From Deltaproteobacteria bacterium (GTDB lineage: Bacteria > Desulfobacterota > GWC2-55-46 > DRQE01), in contig JAGLUZ010000028.1 in assembly GCA_023134165.1 (NCBI GenBank), forward strand, positions 1 to 34,153: DNA of 34,153 bases, in the 5' to 3' direction. Under the pieces are notes generated by a model that worked only from the letters and a program-made list of their open reading frames with translations, was not told the DNA's origin and did no database searches. Both the position numbers and the translations under genes were made by a program. Shown one piece after another: positions 18,317-27,000 of this stretch (positions within the stretch are counted from its first letter, which is position 1; each line of letters starts with the position of its first letter).

Positions 18317-20020
18317 GTGCGAGGGAATATGACTCTAAAGAGTACTGAAAATCTATCTTTGGGCGGTTATCTCTCTGCCTTTGATTCTGCTCTAGAGGAG
18401 CTATCCTCTAGGGAGTTTCTGAAAAATCTACACGAAAAAAATTCAATCCTATGGAAAGACACCCCTGAGCATAGACGAATAATTGAGAATTCTTTAGGGT
18501 GGCTTGACCTTCCTCAGTCAATGAGCGAGAAGGCCGCTGAACTAATAGAGTTTTCAAAGGAGATTCACGGTTCTGGTTTTACACGTGTGGTACTTCTTGG
18601 GATGGGTGGTTCAAGTCTAGCTCCTCTTGTCTTCTCTGAGGTCTTTCATCAACCACTAGTACAGCTTGAATTAATTGTCCTAGACTCAACAGACCCGTCT
18701 GCAATAAGTAGCGTATTGGATTCAGTTGACCTCTTAAAGACACTTTTTATTGTTGCAAGTAAATCTGGCTCTACCATCGAGCCTCTCTCACTCTCTGATT
18801 TTTTCTTTGATAAACTCTCAAAATTAACTGACAAACCAGGTGATAATTTTATAGCGATTACTGATGAGGGTTCATATTTGCAAAACCTTGCCCGTGAGCA
18901 GTCCTTTCGTCAAGTATTTGTAAACCCCTCTGATATTGGTGGTCGCTACTCTGCCCTCTCTTATTTTGGTTTGGTTCCAGCGGCCTTAATTGGAGTTGAT
19001 ATTGTGGGGCTTTTAAATTCTGCAAACTCTATGGCACTTGAATGTTCCCATGAGAGTGATGAGTGGGAGAGCCAGGGTGCCAGGCTTGGAGCCGCCCTCG
19101 GTGCATTAGCACTTAAGGGGAGAGACAAACTGACCTTTCTTTTGCCAAAAAAATTAAGTTACTTTGGGCTTTGGCTCGAACAACTTATTGCCGAGAGTAC
19201 GGGCAAGGACGGCAAGGGTATTATCCCCATATCTGGAGAGGCTCAAGCTCTAGGCAAGGATTACTCCGAAGACCGAGTCTTTGTGATAATTGTGGTTAAA
19301 GGGGATAAGAGCTTTGTAAATACTATTAAAGACCTACGTGGGGTAAATTATCCTGTAATTGAGATTGAGATTGAGGATATTTATGAACTTGGTGCTCAAA
19401 TTTATCTATGGGAGGTAGCAACTGCCGCCGCTGGGGTAGTAATTGATATTAATCCCTTTGATCAGCCAGATGTAGAGGAGGCAAAAAAACTCACAAAAGC
19501 AATCTTAAAAGAACTTCCAAATAAAACTGAGAGTGCAGAGCTTACTTTACCTCAGAGCCTCACAAATTCTTTTGATTTTTTAATGATGTCTGGGGGCGAG
19601 GATAGTGCTGACATATATTCAAAGATAGAAAATTTTATAGAAAGTCGTATTAAAGAAGGCGGGTACCTTTCACTTCTCTCCTACACCTCACCCCTGATTG
19701 ATACTGCTACTGACGCTCGGTTTACTTCAATTCAGGATATAAGAACTAAGCTGATGGAAAGATTTAAAGTCCCAACTCAATTTGGTTTTGGCCCAAGATA
19801 TCTGCACTCCACAGGGCAACTTCATAAAGGAGGCCCAAGCAAGGGCATCTTCATTGTTTTTGCAACCCCTCCAACAGGCAGTTCTGAGGACTTAATTCTT
19901 CCAAACGGCGAATTTACCTTTGGTCAATTAATATTCTCTCAAGCCATTGGTGACGCAGAGGCACTCATAACAAAGGGTCGCTCCCTAATATTTATTAATC
20001 TTAGCAAGGTTTCATTGTAG
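18317..20020 (+). CDS. pgi: Glucose-6-phosphate isomerase
   Basis: VVLLGMGGSSLAPLVFSEVF, IVASKSGSTIEPLSLSDFF, FGPRYLHSTGQLHKGGPSKG. Resembles the PGI half of bifunctional transaldolase/PGI proteins. Confidence 0.88.
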   Translation: MRGNMTLKSTENLSLGGYLSAFDSALEELSSREFLKNLHEKNSILWKDTPEHRRIIENSLGWLDLPQSMSEKAAELIEFSKEIHGSGFTRVVLLGMGGSSLAPLVFSEVFHQPLVQLELIVLDSTDPSAISSVLDSVDLLKTLFIVASKSGSTIEPLSLSDFFFDKLSKLTDKPGDNFIAITDEGSYLQNLAREQSFRQVFVNPSDIGGRYSALSYFGLVPAALIGVDIVGLLNSANSMALECSHESDEWESQGARLGAALGALALKGRDKLTFLLPKKLSYFGLWLEQLIAESTGKDGKGIIPISGEAQALGKDYSEDRVFVIIVVKGDKSFVNTIKDLRGVNYPVIEIEIEDIYELGAQIYLWEVATAAAGVVIDINPFDQPDVEEAKKLTKAILKELPNKTESAELTLPQSLTNSFDFLMMSGGEDSADIYSKIENFIESRIKEGGYLSLLSYTSPLIDTATDARFTSIQDIRTKLMERFKVPTQFGFGPRYLHSTGQLHKGGPSKGIFIVFATPPTGSSEDLILPNGEFTFGQLIFSQAIGDAEALITKGRSLIFINLSKVSL

Positions 20021-20054
20021 TAATTTTTTTTTTGAAAAGCATGGAGGTTTTAAG

Positions 20055-20990
20055 ATGCATATTGGAATGATTGGTCTTGGAAAGATGGGTATGAATATGA
20101 CGAGGCGTCTCCTAAACGGTGGCGAAGAAAAAGGGAGTGGCGTTGGTCATAAGGTCTCTGTCTTTGCGAGGGGCAAAGAGGCCGTTACTGAGGCCGAAGG
20201 GTACGGAGCAATTGGCACGGCCTCAGTTAAGGAACTTGCAACGAGTTTGCCAAGTCCAAAGATAATATGGTTAATGGTTCCTGCTGGGCGAGTTGTTGAC
20301 GACCTTATAAATGAGTTAAAGGGGTATCTCTCTAAGGGGGATATTATAATTGACGGTGGAAATACTTTTTATAAGGATGACCTACGTCGCTTCAAAGAAC
20401 TTGAAAAACTTGGGATAAGGTACCTTGATATTGGAACAAGCGGTGGAATCTGGGGTTTAAGTGTTGGGTATTGTCTTATGATTGGTGGTGCAAAGGAAGA
20501 TTTTGAGGCGTTACGTCCAGTGCTAAAGACACTTGCTCCGCCTAATGGGTTTATGTACTGCGGCCCAAGTGGGGCAGGTCACTACGTAAAGATGGTGCAT
20601 AACGGAATTGAGTACGGGCTTATGGAGGCCTACGCTGAGGGCTTTGAATTACTTGACGCCTCTCGCTATGGCAAGGGGATTGATATGAGTAAACTTTCTA
20701 ATCTCTGGAATCAGGGCAGTGTTGTACGCTCTTGGCTTTTAGAACTTATGGAGGATGCATTTAAAAAAGACATCTCTGGGGTTAGGGGTTATGTTGAGGA
20801 TTCCGGCGAAGGTCGTTGGACTGTTACCGAAGGCGTTGACCTTAGGATACCCTTGCCTGCTATAACAGCGTCTCTTCATAGAAGGTTCCGCTCAAGGCAA
20901 AGTGATAGTTTTGGTGAGAAAGTCTTGGCCGCACTAAGGGGCGAGTTCGGTGGTCACGGCGTAAAGAACCTTGATGGAGATGATAACTAA
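20055..20990 (+). CDS. gnd: 6-phosphogluconate dehydrogenase, decarboxylating (short, about 310-aa type)
   Basis: IGMIGLGKMGMNMTRRLL, DGGNTFYKDDLRR, DIGTSGGIWGLSVGYCLMIGG, GAGHYVKMVHNGIEYGLMEAYAEGF. Confidence 0.93.
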   Translation: MHIGMIGLGKMGMNMTRRLLNGGEEKGSGVGHKVSVFARGKEAVTEAEGYGAIGTASVKELATSLPSPKIIWLMVPAGRVVDDLINELKGYLSKGDIIIDGGNTFYKDDLRRFKELEKLGIRYLDIGTSGGIWGLSVGYCLMIGGAKEDFEALRPVLKTLAPPNGFMYCGPSGAGHYVKMVHNGIEYGLMEAYAEGFELLDASRYGKGIDMSKLSNLWNQGSVVRSWLLELMEDAFKKDISGVRGYVEDSGEGRWTVTEGVDLRIPLPAITASLHRRFRSRQSDSFGEKVLAALRGEFGGHGVKNLDGDDN

Positions 20991-22011
20991 GGTGAACAAA
21001 CAGATTGAAAAAGTTATTCTTGCTGGCGACATGGGTGGGACAAAGACAGAGCTTGCTATTTTTAGAGTCTCTAAAAAAGGACTTGCAGGAGAGATCTTTT
21101 CTTCTACATACATAAACAGAGATTTTGAGACACCAGAGAATCTCTTAAAGGAATTCTTCAAAAAAGCGGACTTTCCAGCCACCTCTCTCTCAGCTACTGT
21201 CTTTGGGGTTGCCGCCCCAGTTCATGAGGGTAGACGCACAGCTTTAACTAATATTGATTGGACAATAGAGACTGATGAGTTTCAAGGTCTTTTTGGCCTT
21301 AAGAATTTCAAACTCATAAATGACATGGCTGCAAATGCCTACGGAATATCTGTCCTTGGTGATGAGGATTTTTTCACTCTCAACAAAGGAGTAAAACGCC
21401 TTGGAAATTCTGCTATCATCTCTCCAGGCACAGGGCTTGGTGAGGCGATAATCTACCTCGATGGTGAGACGAGAAAGCCAATTGCCACCGAGGGTGGTCA
21501 CGCTGACTTTGCCCCAGTAAACACTGTTCACATTGGCCTGTATTGTTTCCTTCGAGAAAAGTACGGTCACGTTAGTTATGAGAGAATCTTATCTGGGTTA
21601 GGGATAAAAAATATCTTTGATTTTTTGGCCTCATATGATGAGGTCTCAAAAAATGTGACAAAGCGTCTAGATAAAGGCGAGGATCCAGCCCTTGTTATCT
21701 CAACAGAGGCTATGGGTGATAAAGAGAGCGGAGTTTGCAAAGAGAGCATGAAGTTATTTGTTTCAATCCTCGGTGCAGAGGCAGGCAACCTTGTTTTGAA
21801 GAGTATGGCAACAGGGGGACTTTTTATTGGTGGTGGTATAGCACCTAAGATATTAGATATTCTTAAAGGCGAGGATTTTTTAAAAGCATTTACGGCCAAG
21901 GGAAGGTTTAAGAACTTTTTATTTGAGGTGCCTGTAAAGGTTATTCTAAATAATAGAACAGCACTTCTGGGTGCGGCCAAATACGGTGCTGATATTATTA
22001 ACTCCAAGTAG
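20971..22011 (+). CDS. glk: Glucokinase
   Basis: LAGDMGGTKTELAIF, LINDMAANAYG, ISPGTGLGEAII, EGGHADFAP. The true start may be slightly downstream of 20971. Confidence 0.9.
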   Translation: MMEMITKVNKQIEKVILAGDMGGTKTELAIFRVSKKGLAGEIFSSTYINRDFETPENLLKEFFKKADFPATSLSATVFGVAAPVHEGRRTALTNIDWTIETDEFQGLFGLKNFKLINDMAANAYGISVLGDEDFFTLNKGVKRLGNSAIISPGTGLGEAIIYLDGETRKPIATEGGHADFAPVNTVHIGLYCFLREKYGHVSYERILSGLGIKNIFDFLASYDEVSKNVTKRLDKGEDPALVISTEAMGDKESGVCKESMKLFVSILGAEAGNLVLKSMATGGLFIGGGIAPKILDILKGEDFLKAFTAKGRFKNFLFEVPVKVILNNRTALLGAAKYGADIINSK

Positions 22012-22099
22012 GTTGTTTGAAAAAAAGACTTTTCAAAAAAAAACTTAACTGAAAAAAATAGTTGAATACGGTTTTTACTAATTCCAACTGTAACTGCTT

Positions 22100-22837
22100 A
22101 TGGATATTCGTGTATTTAAAAACCCTGATGATTTGGCCAAAGGTGCGGCCAAGTTATTCTTTGAGAGACTCTTGTCTAGCAGTGGAAAATGTTTCTCCGT
22201 TGCTTTAGCTGGCGGGAATACCCCGCTAAAACTTTATCAAGAAATCTCAAAGACGGCTTCTTCCGTAGAGGATAATTTACCTTTTACTCAGTGGGAGAAG
22301 GTGCACTTTTTTTTTGGAGACGAAAGGTGCGTTAGTCCAAGTAGTTCTGAGAGTAATTATAAATTTGCTAGAGACGAATTAACCTCAAAGATTAGAATAA
22401 CTGAGAATCAGGTTCACAGGATTAAGGGCGAGCTAGGTGCTGTGGATGGTGCTAAGGAATACACGAGAGAACTTAGTGGCTTTTTTGCTCCAAAGAAAGT
22501 TAGCTTTGATATTGTTTTTTTAGGGCTTGGCACTGATGGTCATACTTTGTCTGTCTTTCCAGGCTTTGATTCTAATAACTACGACGAGAGTGAACTTGTT
22601 GTTAGTACCACCTCGAAATCACATAAATACGATAGGATTACGCTTACCCCAGAGGTTGTAAATAACTCAAATCTTACTATTTTTTTGGTCTCAGGTGAGA
22701 GTAAGGCTACAGCCCTAAAGGAAGCACTTGAAGGTGATTTAAAGACCAAGGATTTTCCTGCAAAATTAATACACCCCAAAAATAACAATCTAATATGGAT
22801 GGTCGATAAAGAAGCCGCGTCTTTGTTAAGCCTTTAA
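22100..22837 (+). CDS. pgl: 6-phosphogluconolactonase
   Basis: VALAGGNTPLKLYQ, VHFFFGDERCVSPSSSESNYKFARDEL, FLGLGTDGHTLSVFPG. Confidence 0.94.
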   Translation: MDIRVFKNPDDLAKGAAKLFFERLLSSSGKCFSVALAGGNTPLKLYQEISKTASSVEDNLPFTQWEKVHFFFGDERCVSPSSSESNYKFARDELTSKIRITENQVHRIKGELGAVDGAKEYTRELSGFFAPKKVSFDIVFLGLGTDGHTLSVFPGFDSNNYDESELVVSTTSKSHKYDRITLTPEVVNNSNLTIFLVSGESKATALKEALEGDLKTKDFPAKLIHPKNNNLIWMVDKEAASLLSL

Positions 22838-23047
22838 TTTGGTAGTTTTCCTGCTGTTTTAAAAGTTTAGTATTATTATTTGGATAAGACAAGGGTGAGG
22901 GCAAGGTGATTTTTTTAGTGGGTTAGATTGCTATTTACCCGACACGCTATGCTGTCCCTACTTCTAAAAGAAAGGAAATGATTTGCGTAGAAAGTTTTTT
23001 TATTTGAAGTGTATGGCAGGAAGGGAAATAGAAGAAAATTAAAAAAA

Positions 23048-23077
23048 GGTAAGGACGGCTATTTAGCCGCCCCTACC
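23048..23077 (-). terminator. Rho-independent terminator of the cytochrome operon (- strand)
   Basis: - strand GGTAGGGGCGGC-taaata-GCCGTCCTTACC-TTTTTTT: 12-bp stem with two G-U pairs plus T-tract. Confidence 0.85.
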
Positions 23078-23409
23078 TGTGTATGGCATTTAGAGCATTG
23101 ATACATTGGAAAAGCAACGGTGCTATCATGACAAGCTCCGCAGTGTTCTCCGTCCATATTTTTTTTCATGGACATATCATTTGCTCCTCGTTTTTCGATG
23201 AAGATATCTGGATGACACTCAGCACACTTAATTGTATTCTCGTGTGTTGTGTGAGAAAAGATTACTGGACCTACCCCAGCTTTTTTCATACTCTCAATTT
23301 TGTTGTCAAAGGTCATCTCTCCGAGCCCGGCCGCTGCAGCTGGCTTTGGACTTATGGCTAGAATCATGAAGACCGCAATTATCAAAGATGGCAATAATAA
23401 TCTTTTCAC
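23059..23409 (-). CDS. c7-type triheme cytochrome (exported)
   Basis: GTG start at 23409 gives signal peptide VKRLLLPSLIIAVFMILAISPKPAAAA; three CxxCH motifs CAECH, CGACH, CSKCH. Confidence 0.88.
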   Translation of the reverse strand: MKRLLLPSLIIAVFMILAISPKPAAAAGLGEMTFDNKIESMKKAGVGPVIFSHTTHENTIKCAECHPDIFIEKRGANDMSMKKNMDGEHCGACHDSTVAFPMYQCSKCHTQVGAAK

Positions 23410-23416
23410 GTTTTTT

Positions 23417-24031
23417 TTACCTCTTTGCTTTCTTTGGTATGGTGTGACACCTGTTGCAATCAGCAAGTGGGAAGGCAACTTTTCCGTGACATCTACCACA
23501 CCATTTGCCCTCGGCTATCTCAACCATACTTATTGGGTTTGCACCTGCGCCCATCTCAAAGATGGCAGGGTGGCAGTTCTCGCAACTTAACCAGTAAGTG
23601 TGAATTTGATGAGGATACTTTACGTCTTTAACATAATCGCCCTTTGAGTGGATTACAACATCAACATCAAGGGGTGGTAATTCGTCTTCGTCTTCGTCTA
23701 GGGAATGTAGTGGTTCAATTGAACCATCGTTTACAAGCTTTGCCCAGTCAACCAAGCCGTAGCGATCCTTTGGAAGGCCTTCGGATTGAAGTGCCTGAGG
23801 ATGCCAGCCCTGACCTGCCTTAAATGCTTCACTAACTGGTTTTGATGAGCTACCTGTGCCAGCCAACTTCCCTCTTGAGTCAAGATATAGGGAGCTTTTT
23901 GGATCACTTGGATCCAAGGTTGGCTTTGCACCTGCGGCCTGAGCTTCTTTGATCTGCCATGTAGTAGTAAAAGCTACAATGGCCGTAACGCAGAAGAGGA
24001 AAATAAGATATTTGTAAGTCGTGGGTTTCAT
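23417..24031 (-). CDS. c7-type triheme cytochrome with long N-terminal extension (exported/membrane-anchored)
   Basis: N-terminal hydrophobic segment; CENCH, CGRCH, CNRCH. Shares IFxxGxGAN...M...G.WCGRCH...VAFP with its neighbours. Confidence 0.88.
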   Translation of the reverse strand: MKPTTYKYLIFLFCVTAIVAFTTTWQIKEAQAAGAKPTLDPSDPKSSLYLDSRGKLAGTGSSSKPVSEAFKAGQGWHPQALQSEGLPKDRYGLVDWAKLVNDGSIEPLHSLDEDEDELPPLDVDVVIHSKGDYVKDVKYPHQIHTYWLSCENCHPAIFEMGAGANPISMVEIAEGKWCGRCHGKVAFPLADCNRCHTIPKKAKR

Positions 24032-24068
24032 TTTTGTTGCTCCTCCTTGATTAGGGTAGTGTAGCTAA

Positions 24069-24410
24069 TTAGTTACCTTGATGGCTATGACATCTGTCGC
24101 AGTATAGGGCTTCCCATGCAACGAGACCGTCATGGCAAGTACCACAAAATTCTCCGTCCATTATGAGCCCCATATTGATGTCATTTGCGCCTTTTTTCAT
24201 GATAAAAATATTTTCGTGACATACTTTACATTTAAAACGAATACGGTGAAACCAGTGAGGGAAGACAACCGCAGGGACGCCGGCTTTTTCCATACTGTCC
24301 ATCTTGCTGTCTAAAACGATATCTCCATACTCAGCAACTGCTGGAGTTGGCAATAAAAAAGCCAAGGAGAAAACCGTCAGGAGGACAGCCGCTAAACCAA
24401 TCTTAATCAT
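24069..24410 (-). CDS. c7-type triheme cytochrome (exported)
   Basis: ATG 24410 with GGAGG upstream; signal peptide MIKIGLAAVLLTVFSLAFLLPTPAVA; CKVCH, CGTCH, CDRCH. Confidence 0.9.
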   Translation of the reverse strand: MIKIGLAAVLLTVFSLAFLLPTPAVAEYGDIVLDSKMDSMEKAGVPAVVFPHWFHRIRFKCKVCHENIFIMKKGANDINMGLIMDGEFCGTCHDGLVAWEALYCDRCHSHQGN

Positions 24411-24476
24411 TATTTTTTCCTCCACTCTTGCTTTTTTTGAGTTTATCTTAAAAAAAATTAATCTAAACACAGGCTT

Positions 24477-24507
24477 ATTATAATCAGGAAAAGGGGCTAT
24501 TTGTCAA
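24477..24507 (-). promoter_or_regulatory. Candidate promoter for the cytochrome operon
   Basis: - strand TTGACA (24502-24507) and TATAAT (24477-24482), both perfect hexamers but with a 19-nt spacer. Confidence 0.5.
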
Positions 24508-24539
24508 GGTAAAAAAGGAAAAAAACAGTTATCAAAGAA

Positions 24540-24568
24540 TTGTAATGACATGGCGTCTGTGTTATAAA
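24540..24568 (+). promoter_or_regulatory. Candidate extended -10 promoter for aspS
   Basis: TTGTAA (24540-24545), 17-nt spacer ending TGT, TATAAA (24563-24568). Confidence 0.55.
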
Positions 24569-24632
24569 ATTAAACTATCTAAATTGTATGGAATTGTTTA
24601 TAGTTCCTTAAATTACCGACGGAGGCAAGTTC

Positions 24633-26432
24633 TTGAAAGATAAGGAAAAAAGTAAAAGAAGTTATTACTGTGGTCAGATTACCAGCACTCAAATCGGAGA
24701 GGTCGTTACTGTAAAGGGGTGGGTACAACGCAGACGCGACCACGGGGGGTTAATCTTTGTTGACCTAAGAGACCGCACAGGAATTGTTCAGCTTGTCTTT
24801 AATCCCGAAGAGAATAAGGATATTCACAGTGAGGCTCACAGCCTCAGGAGTGAATTTGTATTAAGTATTAGGGGGGAGGTTCTTGCCAGACCAAAGGAGA
24901 CAGAGAACCCAGACCTAAAGACTGGTATGGTCGAGGTTAAGGTCTCAGAGCTCGAAATCTTAAATCGTTCAGAGGTGCCTCCGTTCTTAATTGAAGATGA
25001 TACAGATGCTGGTGAGGATATTCGCCTAAAGCATAGGTACTTGGATCTTAGACGTCCAAAGCTTCTCGCTAATTTTGTACTTAGGCACAAGGTGAGCATG
25101 GCCGCAAGGGAGTATTTTTCCTCTGAAGGTTTTCTTGAGGTAGAGACTCCTATGCTTACAAAGAGCACGCCCGAGGGTGCACGCGATTATCTTGTGCCTT
25201 CTAGGCTAAATCCTGCGCATTTTTATGCACTCCCTCAGTCGCCTCAAATATTTAAGCAAATACTGATGGTCTCTGGCTTTGATAAATACTTTCAAATCGT
25301 AAAATGTTTTCGTGATGAAGACCTTCGAGCAGACAGGCAACCAGAGTTTACTCAGATTGATGCAGAGATGAGTTTTGTTGATGCCGACGATGTTATGGAG
25401 TGCATGGAAGGTCTCATTAAAAATATATTTAAAAAAGCCCTTGATACAGAGGTGGAGAATTTTCCAAGGATTACTTACGCCGAGGCAATGAGGAGATATG
25501 GCCTTGATGCCCCGGACACTCGGTTTGGCCTAGAGTTAAAGGACTTAACCAGTATTGTTGCGGACTCAGGTTTTAAGGTCTTTGCTGATATCGCAACGAA
25601 AGGCGGAAAGATTGCCGCTATAAATGCAAAAGGGTGTGCGACTTACTCACGTAAAGACTTGGACGACTTAACGGCTCTGGCTGGAACCTACGGTGGTAAG
25701 GGGCTTGCTTGGGTTAAGCTAAACGAAGAAAAAGACGGCGACGGTGGGTGGCAGTCCCCGATTGCAAAGTTTTTGAGTGATAAAGAAAAAGCAGATATTG
25801 CCTCTAAACTTGACGCTACCGTTGGAGACCTTCTTCTTTTCTCTGCTGATACTACGAGTGTGGTTAATACTGTACTTGGTAGAGTTCGCTTGGAGCTTGG
25901 TAAACGACTGGATCTTATTCCAAAAGAAGGGTTTAACTTTGTATGGGTTACAGATTTTCCGCTCCTTGAGTACGACGCTGAGGCGCGTCGCCATATTGCA
26001 ATTCATCATCCCTTTACTGCCCCACTTGATGAGGATATGGATAAACTTGACTCAGCCCCAAGTGAGGTTCGCTCCAAGGCCTACGACCTTGTCCTAAACG
26101 GCGTAGAGATTGGCGGCGGATCAATTAGGATACACACAAAAGAGCTTCAAGCAAAACTCTTTGAAAAACTTGGCATAAGTGATGAGGAGGCTAGCGAGCG
26201 TTTTGGGTTTTTACTTGAAGCCCTCTCTTACGGGACGCCCCCTCACGGCGGTGTGGCCTTTGGCCTTGATAGGATTGTTGCCATCATGACGGGGTCAGAA
26301 TCTATTCGCGACGTCATAGCGTTTCCAAAGACACAGAAGGCTTACTGTCCAATGAGCGAGGCTCCTTCTGTGGTTGATAAAAAACAGATGGATGAGCTTT
26401 TTTTAAGAACCATGAAGAAGAGTAAGGAGTAG
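24633..26432 (+). CDS. aspS: Aspartate-tRNA ligase
   Basis: [40 protein letters not shown]-like [61 protein letters not shown] start. Confidence 0.97.
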   Translation: MKDKEKSKRSYYCGQITSTQIGEVVTVKGWVQRRRDHGGLIFVDLRDRTGIVQLVFNPEENKDIHSEAHSLRSEFVLSIRGEVLARPKETENPDLKTGMVEVKVSELEILNRSEVPPFLIEDDTDAGEDIRLKHRYLDLRRPKLLANFVLRHKVSMAAREYFSSEGFLEVETPMLTKSTPEGARDYLVPSRLNPAHFYALPQSPQIFKQILMVSGFDKYFQIVKCFRDEDLRADRQPEFTQIDAEMSFVDADDVMECMEGLIKNIFKKALDTEVENFPRITYAEAMRRYGLDAPDTRFGLELKDLTSIVADSGFKVFADIATKGGKIAAINAKGCATYSRKDLDDLTALAGTYGGKGLAWVKLNEEKDGDGGWQSPIAKFLSDKEKADIASKLDATVGDLLLFSADTTSVVNTVLGRVRLELGKRLDLIPKEGFNFVWVTDFPLLEYDAEARRHIAIHHPFTAPLDEDMDKLDSAPSEVRSKAYDLVLNGVEIGGGSIRIHTKELQAKLFEKLGISDEEASERFGFLLEALSYGTPPHGGVAFGLDRIVAIMTGSESIRDVIAFPKTQKAYCPMSEAPSVVDKKQMDELFLRTMKKSKE

Positions 26433-26498
26433 ATTAAAGCGGTTTTCTTTTGCTTTTTTTCATTAGATTTTAGTAGGTTTTTTTATTACAGAGGTTTC

Positions 26499-26963
26499 AT
26501 GAGAATTTTTGCAAAAAACATAAAACTTGCCTCTACTCGTCTTGTTTATTTTCTGGTTTTTTTCTTTCTTGTTATTGGTCTTTTTTCTTGCGTAAAAGAA
26601 GGTGCATTGCCAAGTACCCCTTCAATTGACAACCCCCTTGACTTGCCTGTAAAGTACGGTCTTTGGGAGGTGCGTTTTGAGACTGGTACTCTACCCGTAA
26701 CCCTAACCCATTGCCTAACAAAAAACTCTCTCTTTGACGTTGCTTGGGGTTATGACGGAAAGGGGTGCATTATGAATGAGAAACTCTCCGCTGGTGGTAA
26801 GATATCCTGGAAGGGAGGTTGTACCGGAGGCTCTATCTTTACAGGAACTGCAACTTATAATGGGTCTACTATGAGTGGGCAGTACCGTATGGTAGATAAA
26901 AGGTTTAATATGAATATAGAGACCAAAGTTACTGGCAAGTATATCGGTGCGTGTGAGCAATAG
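26499..26963 (+). CDS. DUF3617-like putative lipoprotein
   Basis: Signal peptide with FSC lipobox-like end; GLWEV...CLT...CTGG...G.Y.G.C pattern typical of DUF3617. Confidence 0.65.
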   Translation: MRIFAKNIKLASTRLVYFLVFFFLVIGLFSCVKEGALPSTPSIDNPLDLPVKYGLWEVRFETGTLPVTLTHCLTKNSLFDVAWGYDGKGCIMNEKLSAGGKISWKGGCTGGSIFTGTATYNGSTMSGQYRMVDKRFNMNIETKVTGKYIGACEQ

Positions 26964-27000
26964 AATTAAATAATTTTTTAAAAAAAAAGGAGAAAAAATA

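Noticed and set aside
22016-22037. TTTGAAAA-aagac-TTTTCAAA hairpin after glk
   Set aside because: A/T-only arms followed by A-run on +; likely compositional and not an evident terminator for glk.
23083-23631. Several + strand ORFs opposite the cytochrome genes
   Set aside because: Antisense of CxxCH-encoding sequence on the - strand, no RBS or family signal.
26435-26460. AAAGC...GCTTT-T-run after aspS as a terminator
   Set aside because: A 5-bp AT-rich stem with a large loop; plausible but not supportable by eye.
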